Positions 16,147 through 24,504 of a stretch of DNA of 64,000 nt are shown one piece after another. Both the position numbers and the translations under genes were made by a program. Below the pieces are notes generated by a model. The model did no database searches. It had not been told where the DNA came from and worked only from the letters and a program-made list of their open reading frames with translations. Origin of the DNA: JANMOK01 sp031415055. GTDB lineage: Bacteria; Pseudomonadota; Alphaproteobacteria; Rhodobacterales; Rhodobacteraceae. Each line of letters opens with the position of its first letter. Position 1 is the stretch's first letter. The stretch covers positions 62,001 through 126,000 of the forward strand of contig JANOQZ010000016.1 in the NCBI GenBank assembly GCA_031415055.1. The letters run 5' to 3'.

Positions 16147-17108
16147 CCAATATCGAACATGGTGGCGGGATTGACGCGGCAATTGCAATCTATGGTGGCG
16201 AACGGGCGGATTGGTTGGATTTGTCGACCGGCATAAATCCGGTTGGCTATCCAGTGCCGCCACTTGCCGCTGCTGTTTGGTCAGATTTACCCGATAACGC
16301 GGCACAAAATCGCCTTTTGGCGGCGGCGAGGGCGTTTTGGAACGTTCCAAATCACTTGGAAATCATCGCGGCGACCGGCACTTCCGCGCTGATTGCCGCG
16401 ATACCACGTTTGGCCACTGCCGGTATTGTTGAGATATTTTCCCCGACCTATGGCGAGCATGCGGTGGCTTTTCGCCAAGCCGGTTGGGAAGTTGCCGAGG
16501 TTGGGGCTTGGTCAGGTCGGGCCTCGACGGCCGTTCTGGTCAATCCGAATAATCCCGATGGGCGGGTGCATTTGTTGGCTTCGTTGCCAAACTGTCCCTT
16601 GGTCGTTGTCGACGAAAGTTTCGCCGATGCAATGCCGAGGACGTCGGTCTTGTATGCCGCAACGCCGGACAATCACCTCATCCTCAAAAGTTTCGGCAAA
16701 TTTTGGGGGTTGGCCGGATTACGGTTGGGCTTTGCGATATGCGCACCGGATTTGGCCAAAAAATTGAGAGCCATGTTAGGCCCTTGGGCGGTGTCGGGGC
16801 CAGCTTTGGCGATTGGGGCGTTGGCCCTGTCCGATAGACTTTGGCGCGTTAGCGAGATTGGCCGATTGCAACGTTCTTGCCAAAGGTTGAACGCGCTGCT
16901 TGCGAATGCCGGTTTTGAAATTACCGGTGGCACGCCGCTGTTTACTTTGGTCAAATCCGCCAAAGCGGCGCATATTCACCGAACTTTGGCACAAGACCAT
17001 ATCCTTACACGAAAATTCGCTGCGCAACCCGAATGGCTGCGTCTTGGTTTGCCGGGGATCGAGACAGATTGGTTGCGACTGGAAATAGCATTGGCAAAAC
17101 CGGCATGA
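16143..17108 (+). CDS. cobC: L-threonine-O-3-phosphate decarboxylase
   Basis: This 321-residue fold-type I PLP enzyme makes (R)-1-amino-2-propanol phosphate, the linker that joins the nucleotide loop to the corrin ring. EHGGGIDAAIAIYG and DLSTGINPVGYP are the family start, NPNNPDGR the substrate loop, and K186 in KSFGKFWGLAGLRLGF the PLP lysine. The start is GTG at 16143, overlapping the DUF1636 stop. It overlaps cobD by four bases. In Salmonella nomenclature this gene is cobD; in the alphaproteobacterial system it is cobC. Confidence 0.9.
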   Translation: MTNIEHGGGIDAAIAIYGGERADWLDLSTGINPVGYPVPPLAAAVWSDLPDNAAQNRLLAAARAFWNVPNHLEIIAATGTSALIAAIPRLATAGIVEIFSPTYGEHAVAFRQAGWEVAEVGAWSGRASTAVLVNPNNPDGRVHLLASLPNCPLVVVDESFADAMPRTSVLYAATPDNHLILKSFGKFWGLAGLRLGFAICAPDLAKKLRAMLGPWAVSGPALAIGALALSDRLWRVSEIGRLQRSCQRLNALLANAGFEITGGTPLFTLVKSAKAAHIHRTLAQDHILTRKFAAQPEWLRLGLPGIETDWLRLEIALAKPA

Positions 17109-18034
17109 CCCACGTTGAAATGCTGTTCCTCGCCTTGGTTTTGGACGCATTCTTTGGAGAACCAGATTGGCTTTGGGCCAAGGTTCAACATCCGGTCAAA
17201 TTGTTGGGAATTGTCGTCGATTGGCTGGATGTTCGGCTCAACTTTGGCCGCCAACGAAAAATCAAGGGTGGCATAGCGGTAGCGGGATTGGTGATTGGCG
17301 CTGCGGTCACCGGCAATTTGATCGCCTTTGTTCCCGATTATGGCCTGTTGGAAGTGTTGGGTGGGGCGGTTTTATTGGCGCATCGCAGCTTGATTGACCA
17401 CGTCAAGGCCGTTTCAAAAGCGTTGGAGTCCGGTTTGGCCGCAGGTCGCGCTTCAGTTGCCAATATCGTTGGCCGCGATGTCGAGGCGCTGGACGAAAGC
17501 AGCGTTGCCCGCGCGGCGATTGAAAGTGCGGCTGAGAATTTTTCTGATGGCGTCATCGCTCCGACGTTTTGGTTTCTGATATTTGGCCTGCCCGGCATCT
17601 TGATCTATAAAGCCGTCAACACTGCCGACAGCATGATTGGTCATTTGAATGAACGCTACGGCGAATTCGGTTGGGCAGCGGCGAAATTGGACGACGTTAT
17701 GAATTGGATACCGGCGCGGCTGACGGCGGCACTGATTTGTTTGATCTATCGATCACGCCAAGCTTGGGAGACAGTGACCGAAGATGCCGATCTGCACCGA
17801 TCCCCGAACGCCGGTTGGCCCGAGGCAGCAATGGCCGGGGTGCTGGGCATTGCGCTGTCGGGGCCGCGGTCATATTCGGGCGAAATCACCCGCGATTCTT
17901 ATGTCAACGGCTCGGGCCGCCGGGTGTTGATGGGTGGCGATATTGATCGCTCTGTCGATGTCTTGTGGCGAGCTTGGGCCGCCGTGGTCATAGTTTTGGC
18001 ATTGGTTTCCATGCCGATCGTGCTGTTGTTTTAG
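17105..18034 (+). CDS. cobD: Adenosylcobinamide-phosphate synthase
   Basis: This 309-residue integral membrane protein attaches aminopropanol (phosphate) to adenosylcobyric acid (CobD/CbiB). Family features are LDAFFGEPDWLWAKVQHPVKLLG at the N-terminus, the DESSVARAAIESAAENFSDGVIAPTFW core (about 148-175) and KAVNTADSMIGHLNERYGEFGWAAAKLDD. Several hydrophobic helices are spread through it. The ATG at 17105 overlaps the cobC stop as ATGA. It ends the DUF1636-cobC-cobD operon. Confidence 0.93.
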   Translation: MTHVEMLFLALVLDAFFGEPDWLWAKVQHPVKLLGIVVDWLDVRLNFGRQRKIKGGIAVAGLVIGAAVTGNLIAFVPDYGLLEVLGGAVLLAHRSLIDHVKAVSKALESGLAAGRASVANIVGRDVEALDESSVARAAIESAAENFSDGVIAPTFWFLIFGLPGILIYKAVNTADSMIGHLNERYGEFGWAAAKLDDVMNWIPARLTAALICLIYRSRQAWETVTEDADLHRSPNAGWPEAAMAGVLGIALSGPRSYSGEITRDSYVNGSGRRVLMGGDIDRSVDVLWRAWAAVVIVLALVSMPIVLLF

Positions 18035-18130
18035 GGCAATAACCCCTAACCAAATGGCAGCCGCCCTTGCAAAGCCAAGCCGACTATGAATCATGCGCGC
18101 CATAATTCCATATTCCAAGGATGATCGACA

Positions 18131-18343
18131 ATGAAACGTGTAAAAATTTCCCTATTGGCCCTAGCCGCCTCGCTGAGTTTGGCTGCATGCACCGACCCGG
18201 CGATGAATGATGTTGCCGCTGGAGCCGCTGTTGGCGCGGTAGGCGGCGCTATTATCGCCGATATGACCGGCGGCGACGCGCTGGAAGGCGCGATTATCGG
18301 CGGTGCCGGTGGTGCCATCGTTGGCGGCGGCCTTAATCCGTGA
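18131..18343 (+). CDS. Small glycine-zipper lipoprotein
   Basis: This 70-residue precursor has a lipoprotein signal (MKRVKISLLALAASLSLAAC, lipobox LAAC) and then a glycine-zipper stretch with repeated GxxxG-like spacing (AAGAAVGAVGGAI, EGAIIGGAGGAIVGGG). It should be lipid-anchored in the cell envelope, probably the outer membrane, and glycine zippers can insert into or oligomerise in membranes. Similar small lipoproteins are common in alphaproteobacteria without a known role. It stands alone between cobD and a convergent hydrolase gene. Confidence 0.8.
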   Translation: MKRVKISLLALAASLSLAACTDPAMNDVAAGAAVGAVGGAIIADMTGGDALEGAIIGGAGGAIVGGGLNP

Positions 18344-18356
18344 TGTAAGGTGACTT

Positions 18357-18377
18357 GGGCGGCGGAATGTGCCGCCC
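18357..18377. terminator. Shared terminator hairpin between convergent genes
   Basis: GGGCGGC and GCCGCCC form a 7-bp perfect stem around a 7-base loop, directly between the lipoprotein stop and the stop of the convergent hydrolase. The T-run on the plus strand is weak (TTAGTTTGT), so it may act in both directions at modest strength. Confidence 0.6.
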
Positions 18378-19148
18378 TTAGTTTGTCAAGAATCCAGCGA
18401 CTGTTTCGGTCAATTCACCGGGCTTATCTGCCTGCAGCCAATGCCCGGCACCCTCAATTTGCGAAATTTTGCTGTTGGGGAAAAGGGCGCGAATCTGCGG
18501 CTCATTGGCTGGGTTAATGTAGTCTGACAAAGCCCCTTTGAGGAACAGCGTCGGGCTGGCAAATTGCGACGTTATCGCCGGAAACCCGATGATTTGCGTC
18601 GCGTTTTGTTCCAAGGCATCGAGGTTCAATTTCCACTTCGCGCCTTCCGGCGTGATTGCCAAGCTTTGTATAAAAAACGCCCGCAGCCCGGCATCGGGAA
18701 GGTGCTGCGCAAGCTGCGCATCCGCCTCGGAACGGCGAGTTACTTTGTTGAGATCGACCGAGCGCATGGCGGCAATATTGGCCGCGTGGCTATGGGTGTA
18801 AGCAACCGGCGCGATGTCGACGGCGATCAATCTGTCCACCAATTCCGGTCGTGACAATGCCAAGACCATCGCCGCTTTGCCGCCCATCGAATGGCCAAGC
18901 ACATGCGCTTTTCCGCTGAAATGCGTGATGATTTCTACCAGATCGTCGGCAAGTGCCGGATAGGAATTGTCGTTGTCCCAAAAACTTTCACCGTGGTTGC
19001 GCATGTCGACCGCGATGACCTGGCGGTCGCTCGCCAGTTTCTTGGCAATGACGTTCCAGTTTCGCGCCGAGCCAAACAGACCATGCGCAATGACCAGCGG
19101 CACAGTGTTGGTGGGGCCGTCGTGCCTTATATAATTCAAAAGTGGCAT
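18378..19148 (-). CDS. Alpha/beta hydrolase (YbfF-like esterase)
   Basis: This 256-residue alpha/beta-hydrolase has the oxyanion loop HGLFGSARNW (22-31), DMRNHGES, the nucleophile elbow GHSMGGKAAM (serine near residue 95) and the late GAGHWLQADKP histidine. This pattern is closest to the YbfF-type esterases acting on short acyl esters or acyl-CoA. The physiological substrate is unknown. I set the start at 19148 (MPLLNYIRHDG), since the ORF to 19208 adds a Cys-rich stretch unlike homologues. It is convergent with the lipoprotein gene. Confidence 0.85.
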   Translation of the reverse strand: MPLLNYIRHDGPTNTVPLVIAHGLFGSARNWNVIAKKLASDRQVIAVDMRNHGESFWDNDNSYPALADDLVEIITHFSGKAHVLGHSMGGKAAMVLALSRPELVDRLIAVDIAPVAYTHSHAANIAAMRSVDLNKVTRRSEADAQLAQHLPDAGLRAFFIQSLAITPEGAKWKLNLDALEQNATQIIGFPAITSQFASPTLFLKGALSDYINPANEPQIRALFPNSKISQIEGAGHWLQADKPGELTETVAGFLTN

Positions 19149-19288
19149 CGGAATCCTAGGGTGCAAGCCGTGTTGGCGGCAAATTAAGGCAAACTGGCCC
19201 AGACACAATCATATTCCCGCCCGAATCGAATGCGAAAAGCCTTGGGTAACGGCGGTTGTTTCGCCATTGAGTAACGAGTGAGTTTGAT

Positions 19289-19783
19289 ATGTTTACCGCC
19301 GAAGTTTCGCAGAGAACCCAAACCTTCAAAACGTCATTGCTGCGCGCGCTGGCCGCAGCATTTGTCACGGTGTTGACCGTGCAAATGTTCGGAGTGGCCT
19401 TGCACCGCATGCAGATGCAGGACCAGAACGAGACGATGGTGTTGGCGATGGAATTGTTGGCCAGCGCCGATGGCACCCGACATGTAGAAATGTTGAGTGA
19501 CACTCTGACCGCATCGAAACTGGCGGCAGTTGACAATTCGAAGCTGCATCAAATGTTGGGCTCGACATTGCAATATTTCGTTTCACTGCAAATGCCTGCC
19601 CGCGCATCGGACCAGATTGTAGCCGAATTGCAGACGACATCGATTTTGGCCGATGCCGCCCCGGCGAAACTGGTTTTGGCCAACGAATTGAACGCGGCCT
19701 TGCTGTATGAAGATGTGCTGGCGCGTATTGAAACGCTCAATATCGAGAAAGCCCGTCGTATCGCTTTCGCCGAAATCGGTTAA
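19289..19783 (+). CDS. Membrane-anchored hypothetical protein
   Basis: I do not recognise this 164-residue protein. One hydrophobic segment (about 16-38, SLLRALAAAFVTVLTVQMFGVAL) probably anchors it in the membrane. The remainder is alanine- and leucine-rich and looks helical, possibly coiled-coil. There is no catalytic motif. Codon use agrees with neighbours, which supports a real gene. Only weak Shine-Dalgarno material (GAGTGAG) lies upstream of 19289. Confidence 0.6.
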   Translation: MFTAEVSQRTQTFKTSLLRALAAAFVTVLTVQMFGVALHRMQMQDQNETMVLAMELLASADGTRHVEMLSDTLTASKLAAVDNSKLHQMLGSTLQYFVSLQMPARASDQIVAELQTTSILADAAPAKLVLANELNAALLYEDVLARIETLNIEKARRIAFAEIG

Positions 19784-19911
19784 TTATTGTGCCAAATCGC
19801 ACTGTTCGCTGACCATTTTCGCCGCAATATCCCCCATTCTTTGGCCGCAATTGCGGAACAGAATCGCGTTGATCGCGTTGGTGCAATAGAATCAATTCAT
19901 GGTGCGACAAA

Positions 19912-20184
19912 ATGTTGGAAGCGGTATTTTACTTGTTCTTGGCCGGGTGCAGCGAAGACATGTCGCTGTGCGAAGAAATTGCATCACCTTCCGTGACTTT
20001 TGCCTCGGCCGAAGAATGTATGTCGGAACTTGCTTCTGCTGTGGAAACCGCCCAATCGGATTGGCCCGTGACCGAAGGTGTTTGCCGACCCTCGGCCATT
20101 GACCGTTTGGCGGCTCGACCGGATTGGTTGCCGATGCCAGACGCTTTGGAAATGATTGTGGTTGCCAGCAAGTCGGTCCGCTAA
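19912..20184 (+). CDS. Hypothetical small cysteine-containing protein
   Basis: This 90-residue ORF begins MLEAVFYLFLAGCSEDMSLCEEIA and ends MIVVASKSVR. It has a hydrophobic start and four cysteines (13, 20, then ECM and VCR), which suggests an exported disulfide protein, though the signal lacks the usual positive charges. Codon use resembles real genes here, and it fits the gap before argG. No family is recognised and the start has no clear Shine-Dalgarno, so both the start and the gene are uncertain. Confidence 0.5.
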   Translation: MLEAVFYLFLAGCSEDMSLCEEIASPSVTFASAEECMSELASAVETAQSDWPVTEGVCRPSAIDRLAARPDWLPMPDALEMIVVASKSVR

Positions 20185-20249
20185 CCACCCTTGCCCGACC
20201 CTGGAAAACCGCCTAAACGCAGCGTCGAATTCCCGCATCGGAGGCGTTG

Positions 20250-21473
20250 ATGGCTGCTCCCAAAAAAGTTGTGCTTGCCTATTCGGGCGGGCTGGATACG
20301 TCGATTATCCTGAAGTGGCTGCAGACAGAATATGGTTGCGAAGTCATCACTTTCACCGCCGATTTGGGGCAAGGCGAGGAATTGGAACCGGCAAGGGCCA
20401 AGGCGGTGCTGTTGGGGATTAACCCGAAAAACATTTACATCCGTGATGTGCGCGAGGAATTTGTCCGCGATTTCGTGTTCCCTATGTTTCGCGCCAATGC
20501 GTTGTATGAGGGGCTGTATCTGCTTGGCACCTCGATTGCTCGACCCTTGATCGCCAAACATTTGATCGAAATTGCCCGCGATACCGGGGCTGATGCGGTA
20601 GCGCATGGGGCGACCGGCAAAGGCAACGATCAGGTGAGGTTTGAACTGTCGGCCTATGCGTTGAACCCTGAAATTCGGGTGATCGCGCCTTGGCGCGAAT
20701 GGAACCTGACCAGCCGGACCAAACTGTTGGCCTTTGCCGAGGAAAACCAGATTCCGATTGCCAAAGACAAACGCGGCGACGCTCCGTTCAGTGTTGACGC
20801 CAATTTGCTGCATACGTCGTCGGAGGGGAAAGTGCTGGAGGATCCGGCCAAGGAAGCGCCCGACTACGTTTATCAGCGCACCGTGGACCCCGAGAAAGCG
20901 CCGGACACGCCGGAATATGTCGAGGTCGGCTTTGAGCGCGGCGATGCGGTTTCGGTCAATGGCAAGCCGCTGTCGCCCGCTTCATTGCTGACACTTCTGA
21001 ACGAAATCGGCGGGCGGCATGGCGTCGGGCGGCTGGATCTGGTCGAGGGGCGGTTTGTCGGCATGAAATCGCGCGGCATCTACGAAACCCCGGGCGGCAC
21101 TTTGCTTCTGGCGGCGCACCGGGGCATTGAATCGATTACCCTCGACCGGGGGGCGGCGCATTTGAAAGACGAGCTGATGCCGCGCTATGCCGAACTGATC
21201 TATAACGGTTTCTGGTTTTCACCGGAACGCGAGATGCTGCAGGCGCTGATCGATAAAAGCCAGGAGCATGTGACGGGGACGGTGCGTTTGAAACTGTATA
21301 AAGGCAGTGCGGGCGTGGTTGGCCGATGGTCCAAACACTCGCTTTACTCCGAAAAGCATGTAACCTTTGAGGAGGATGCTGGGGCCTATGACCAGAAGGA
21401 CGCCGCCGGTTTCATCAAGATCAATGCACTGCGATTGAAACTTATTGCGGCGCGCAATCGTCGCGTTTCCTAG
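20250..21473 (+). CDS. argG: Argininosuccinate synthase
   Basis: This 407-residue enzyme joins citrulline and aspartate with ATP, the penultimate step of arginine synthesis. The ATP pyrophosphatase motif AYSGGLDTS (about 10-18) and TGKGNDQVRFE are intact, as is SxHTSSEGxxLEDP-type LLHTSSEGKVLEDP. GGAGG at 20240-20244 lies five bases before the ATG at 20250; a TTG just before it is not needed. It is followed by a 72-base gap to a membrane protein gene. argH is not nearby. Confidence 0.96.
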   Translation: MAAPKKVVLAYSGGLDTSIILKWLQTEYGCEVITFTADLGQGEELEPARAKAVLLGINPKNIYIRDVREEFVRDFVFPMFRANALYEGLYLLGTSIARPLIAKHLIEIARDTGADAVAHGATGKGNDQVRFELSAYALNPEIRVIAPWREWNLTSRTKLLAFAEENQIPIAKDKRGDAPFSVDANLLHTSSEGKVLEDPAKEAPDYVYQRTVDPEKAPDTPEYVEVGFERGDAVSVNGKPLSPASLLTLLNEIGGRHGVGRLDLVEGRFVGMKSRGIYETPGGTLLLAAHRGIESITLDRGAAHLKDELMPRYAELIYNGFWFSPEREMLQALIDKSQEHVTGTVRLKLYKGSAGVVGRWSKHSLYSEKHVTFEEDAGAYDQKDAAGFIKINALRLKLIAARNRRVS

Positions 21474-21545
21474 CGCATGAAGAATATCAGTCGCGCTGGC
21501 TAGGTTTCCGCTCTAGCTTGGCTTCGATCACCTTGGAGTTGCGCC

Positions 21546-22184
21546 ATGAATACAACCGTCGTCAAACCAAGGTTCAGCCTGTTTCGGCTGGTGTTTGCTT
21601 TTATCGGCCTCGCGCTGTTGGTTGCGGGCATGGCTTGGGGTATAAGTTCTTGGTATTTCAGCAAAGATGCGAAATCGGCTATCGGTACCGTCACCGCAAT
21701 CGACTATGAGGGCGAGGGTAATGCCATTCGCCCTTTCTTTCTGTTCCGCGACGATGTCGGCAACCCGCATGTGGCGAAAACCAACATCGCATCGTCCGAA
21801 TATGACTATCAAATCGGCGACAAGGTCTCGATCCTGTACAATTTCCGCGTTTCTGACGACGTGCGCATTGAGGGTTGGGTGAATTCTTGGGGAACCGGTC
21901 TGGTCGCTGGTTTGATTGGGTTGTTCCTGCTCGGACGCGCACGCCGCAAGCCCGCGGCGCGACAAATCGTAACCGCTGATACGGGGCCGGCAACGCCCTG
22001 GGTGGATGCGAGTGACGCGGAATCGAAGAAAGCGTTGATTTCGGCCATCATGCAAACCGCTGCGGGGGCGCGAGCCAGTAATGCAACGAAAGTGCCGCCA
22101 AAAGCCCCTGTCGCTGCGGTCAAAGTGCGCTCGGCACCCAGAAATACGCCCGCCAACCAACCGACGGTGCGGAGAATGCGGTGA
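21546..22184 (+). CDS. DUF3592-like two-helix membrane protein
   Basis: This 212-residue protein has membrane helices at about 12-36 and 115-132. Between them lies a periplasmic-facing beta domain of the DUF3592 type (IGTVTAIDYEGEG...YDYQIGDKVSILYNFRVSDDVRIEGW). The C-terminal tail (135-212) is alanine- and proline-rich, basic at the end and probably disordered. No function is known for the family. Its stop overlaps the GTG of the following acetyltransferase (GTGA), so the two are coupled. Confidence 0.75.
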   Translation: MNTTVVKPRFSLFRLVFAFIGLALLVAGMAWGISSWYFSKDAKSAIGTVTAIDYEGEGNAIRPFFLFRDDVGNPHVAKTNIASSEYDYQIGDKVSILYNFRVSDDVRIEGWVNSWGTGLVAGLIGLFLLGRARRKPAARQIVTADTGPATPWVDASDAESKKALISAIMQTAAGARASNATKVPPKAPVAAVKVRSAPRNTPANQPTVRRMR

Positions 22185-22642
22185 TCGAACCGCGCGAAGT
22201 GAATGGTGACACCGTCAATGCGCTTATCGCTTTGGCGGTGAAAACCAGCCAGATGCGTTTGGTTGCCTCTAACGCCATAACGATTGCCCAAGCGGCCTAT
22301 CAGCCTGGCGCTTGGCTGCGCGGCTTGTGGTTGGGCAATACGCCGGTTGGTTTGATTGCGATGATCGATTTGGACCATCCGGGCGTGACCTTGGACGACG
22401 CTGACCCCCGCAGCGCCGCCTATCTGTGGCGGCTGATGGTTGACCAATACCAACAGGGTAAAGGCTATGGTCGAGCGGCGATGCAGATTGCAGCGGCACA
22501 GGGCAAGGAATGGGGAAAAACGCAACTTGTTCTAAGCGTCGTGCCCGCAGAGCGTAACTCTTTTGGCTTTTACGAAAAGCTTGGGCTGAAGAAGACTGGT
22601 CGCATGGTTGAAGACGAAGTTGAAATGAGAATGCTGCTTTGA
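22181..22642 (+). CDS. GNAT family N-acetyltransferase
   Basis: This 153-residue GNAT protein has the acetyl-CoA loop QQGKGYGRAAM (91-101), with YLWRLMVDQYQ before it and NSFGFYEKLGLKKTG after it, as in spermidine/diamine acetyltransferase relatives (BltD/SpeG-like). It transfers acetyl from acetyl-CoA to an amine; the substrate is unknown. The GTG start at 22181 overlaps the preceding membrane-protein gene. Confidence 0.8.
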   Translation: MIEPREVNGDTVNALIALAVKTSQMRLVASNAITIAQAAYQPGAWLRGLWLGNTPVGLIAMIDLDHPGVTLDDADPRSAAYLWRLMVDQYQQGKGYGRAAMQIAAAQGKEWGKTQLVLSVVPAERNSFGFYEKLGLKKTGRMVEDEVEMRMLL

Positions 22643-22772
22643 GGGCTAAAAAGCGCCAATTGTTTCAGATTTGACCTAGGCCAATCCCGAAGGCGTGACC
22701 TCACAGGTTTGTCAGTTGCCCGTGACGTTTGACCTGTGTGTTTTGGGCGCAGATTTCAAAAGGAACCAAGCC

Positions 22773-23411
22773 ATGAACCATGCAAAATTACTGTTCACCG
22801 CCAGCCTGATCGGCTTTGCGGTGCTGCCAGCCCAAGCCAAAAACTTGCAAACCGCCCTGTTCGCTGGCGGCTGTTTTTGGAGCGTTGAGAAAGATTTCGA
22901 CCATGTCAAAGGCGTGGTTGGCACCATTTCCGGTTTTTCGGGCGGTACCACTGCCAACCCCAGCTATCATCAGGTTGCACTCGGTGGAACTGGGCACCTA
23001 GAGACGGTGCAAGTAACTTATGATGCCGACGTCATCAGCTATGAAGCTTTGGTCACCGAATTCTTCCACATGACCGACGTGACCGACGCGGGTGGCCAGT
23101 TCTGCGACCGCGGCCAAGAATATCAGACTGCGGTTTTTGCCGGTTCTGCGGACGAGATGGCCATTGCAAAGTCAATTTCGGCTGCGGCGGCAATTACTTT
23201 GGGCCAAGACATTGCCACCGCACTTTTACCAGCCGGGGCTTTCTATGCCGCCGAGGATTACCACCAGAATTTCTATGCCAGTAACGAGCTGACGTCCTCG
23301 GGCGCATCGACTAAGGCCGAGCGCTACAAAAGTTATCGGGCAGGTTGCGGGCGAGACGCACGAGTATTGCAACTTTGGGGCAGCGAAGCATTTAGCGTAA
23401 CGCGCGGTTAA
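22773..23411 (+). CDS. msrA: Periplasmic peptide-methionine (S)-S-oxide reductase
   Basis: This 212-residue MsrA has an N-terminal signal peptide (MNHAKLLFTASLIGFAVLPAQA) and the active site AGGCFWSVEKDF with catalytic C34. FSGGTTANPSYHQV, FCDRGQEYQTAVF and AAEDYHQNFY are family motifs. Export implies repair of oxidised methionines in envelope proteins. The ATG at 22773 has AAAAGGAA upstream; the ORF from 22695 lacks support. The GCGRD near the C-terminus may provide the recycling cysteine. Confidence 0.92.
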   Translation: MNHAKLLFTASLIGFAVLPAQAKNLQTALFAGGCFWSVEKDFDHVKGVVGTISGFSGGTTANPSYHQVALGGTGHLETVQVTYDADVISYEALVTEFFHMTDVTDAGGQFCDRGQEYQTAVFAGSADEMAIAKSISAAAAITLGQDIATALLPAGAFYAAEDYHQNFYASNELTSSGASTKAERYKSYRAGCGRDARVLQLWGSEAFSVTRG

Positions 23412-23417
23412 CGCGCG

Positions 23418-24053
23418 GTGACGCGATTATCGCTGGATCATATTGTCATCGGCGCAGCTTCGCTTGACGAAGGGTGCCGGTGGCTGGAAAGCAAGCTGGG
23501 CGTGGCGTCCGTTGGTGGCGGCAAACACGTAGCCATGGGTACGCATAATGCGCTTTGGCGATTGGATTGCTGCTATCTGGAAGTGGTGGCAATTGACCCC
23601 ACTGCGGCTGCCCCCACGCGTCCGCGATGGTTTGCTTTGGATAACCCTTTGCTTCAGGCAAAACTGCGCAATCGGCCACGGTTGTTGACTTGGGTTGCCG
23701 CCACAAACGGAATTGCGCTGGATGTAGCCGCAGCCCCCGTTAACATTGGCCAAATACTGGAGGCAAAACGCGACAATCTTGCTTGGAGGATTGCCGTTCC
23801 AAAGGATGGCTCCTTACCGTCGGAAGGTGCGGTTCCGACCTTGATCCAATGGGCCAGCGGCAGTGTTTCACCTAAGGAAACGTTGCCTAGTCAGGGATTG
23901 GTTTTAGAAGAACTATCCGTTGGCCTTCGCGGCGACAAGGCGCGATTCTTGTCGCTGCGCGGTATAACGGCACCGGTGATTTTCGGCGAAATTGGTAAGT
24001 TGACTGCGCACATCAGCAACGCTGCCAAGTCTTTGACTTTGGTGATGGATTAG
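23418..24053 (+). CDS. VOC-superfamily glyoxalase-like protein
   Basis: This 211-residue protein has the VOC start SLDHIVIGAASLDEGCRWLESKLGV and a Glyoxalase_3-type layout (GGKHVAMGTHNALWRLDCCYLEVVAIDP; PRWFALDNP). The family spans dioxygenases, lyases and resistance proteins. Members of this group are annotated only as VOC proteins. It starts with GTG at 23418, six bases after msrA, and may be co-transcribed with it. Reaction unknown. Confidence 0.78.
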   Translation: MTRLSLDHIVIGAASLDEGCRWLESKLGVASVGGGKHVAMGTHNALWRLDCCYLEVVAIDPTAAAPTRPRWFALDNPLLQAKLRNRPRLLTWVAATNGIALDVAAAPVNIGQILEAKRDNLAWRIAVPKDGSLPSEGAVPTLIQWASGSVSPKETLPSQGLVLEELSVGLRGDKARFLSLRGITAPVIFGEIGKLTAHISNAAKSLTLVMD

Positions 24054-24068
24054 TCCGACAAACGCCAA

Positions 24069-24368
24069 TCAATAAAACATTTCGACATTGTTTTTCAACA
24101 CGATCCGCACCGAGGCTATAATCAAGATTACAATCAACGGCGTTATATCAATTGCACCCATGTTTGGTAGGAATTTGCGGATCAGGTTGCGAATTGGCGC
24201 GTAAATTGGTTGAATAATCCGCTGTATCCCATTCCAGACTTGATAAACCAAAGGTTGGCGAATGTTGAGCACCTGAAAGTTGATCAACCAGCTCATGATC
24301 ACATGAGCGATGACAAAAAACCATAAGACGCCAAGCAGCAAATCGATGATCTGGTAGATCGAATACAT
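24069..24368 (-). CDS. YggT family membrane protein
   Basis: This 99-residue protein has two YggT membrane segments: LLLGVLWFFVIAHVIMSWLI (about 9-28) and ITPLIVILIIASVRIVL near the C-terminus. The linker contains the typical QRIIQPIYAPIRNLIRKFLPNMGAIDITP. YggT proteins have been linked to osmotic tolerance and to septum/envelope organisation, but no clear biochemical role is agreed. The start MYSIYQ at 24368 is preferred over an ORF reaching 24398. Confidence 0.85.
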   Translation of the reverse strand: MYSIYQIIDLLLGVLWFFVIAHVIMSWLINFQVLNIRQPLVYQVWNGIQRIIQPIYAPIRNLIRKFLPNMGAIDITPLIVILIIASVRIVLKNNVEMFY

Positions 24369-24504
24369 GTTCAGTCCTTTGCACCAAGCGCGGCACAATT
24401 AGGGTTTCATCGGGCTTTGCGCAAGATGGACAACGCGAGGCAGTACTTGCCAGTCAGTTGCAACCGTTGTCATATCGCGCCCGAGCAAGAAAAGGACGGG
24501 GCAG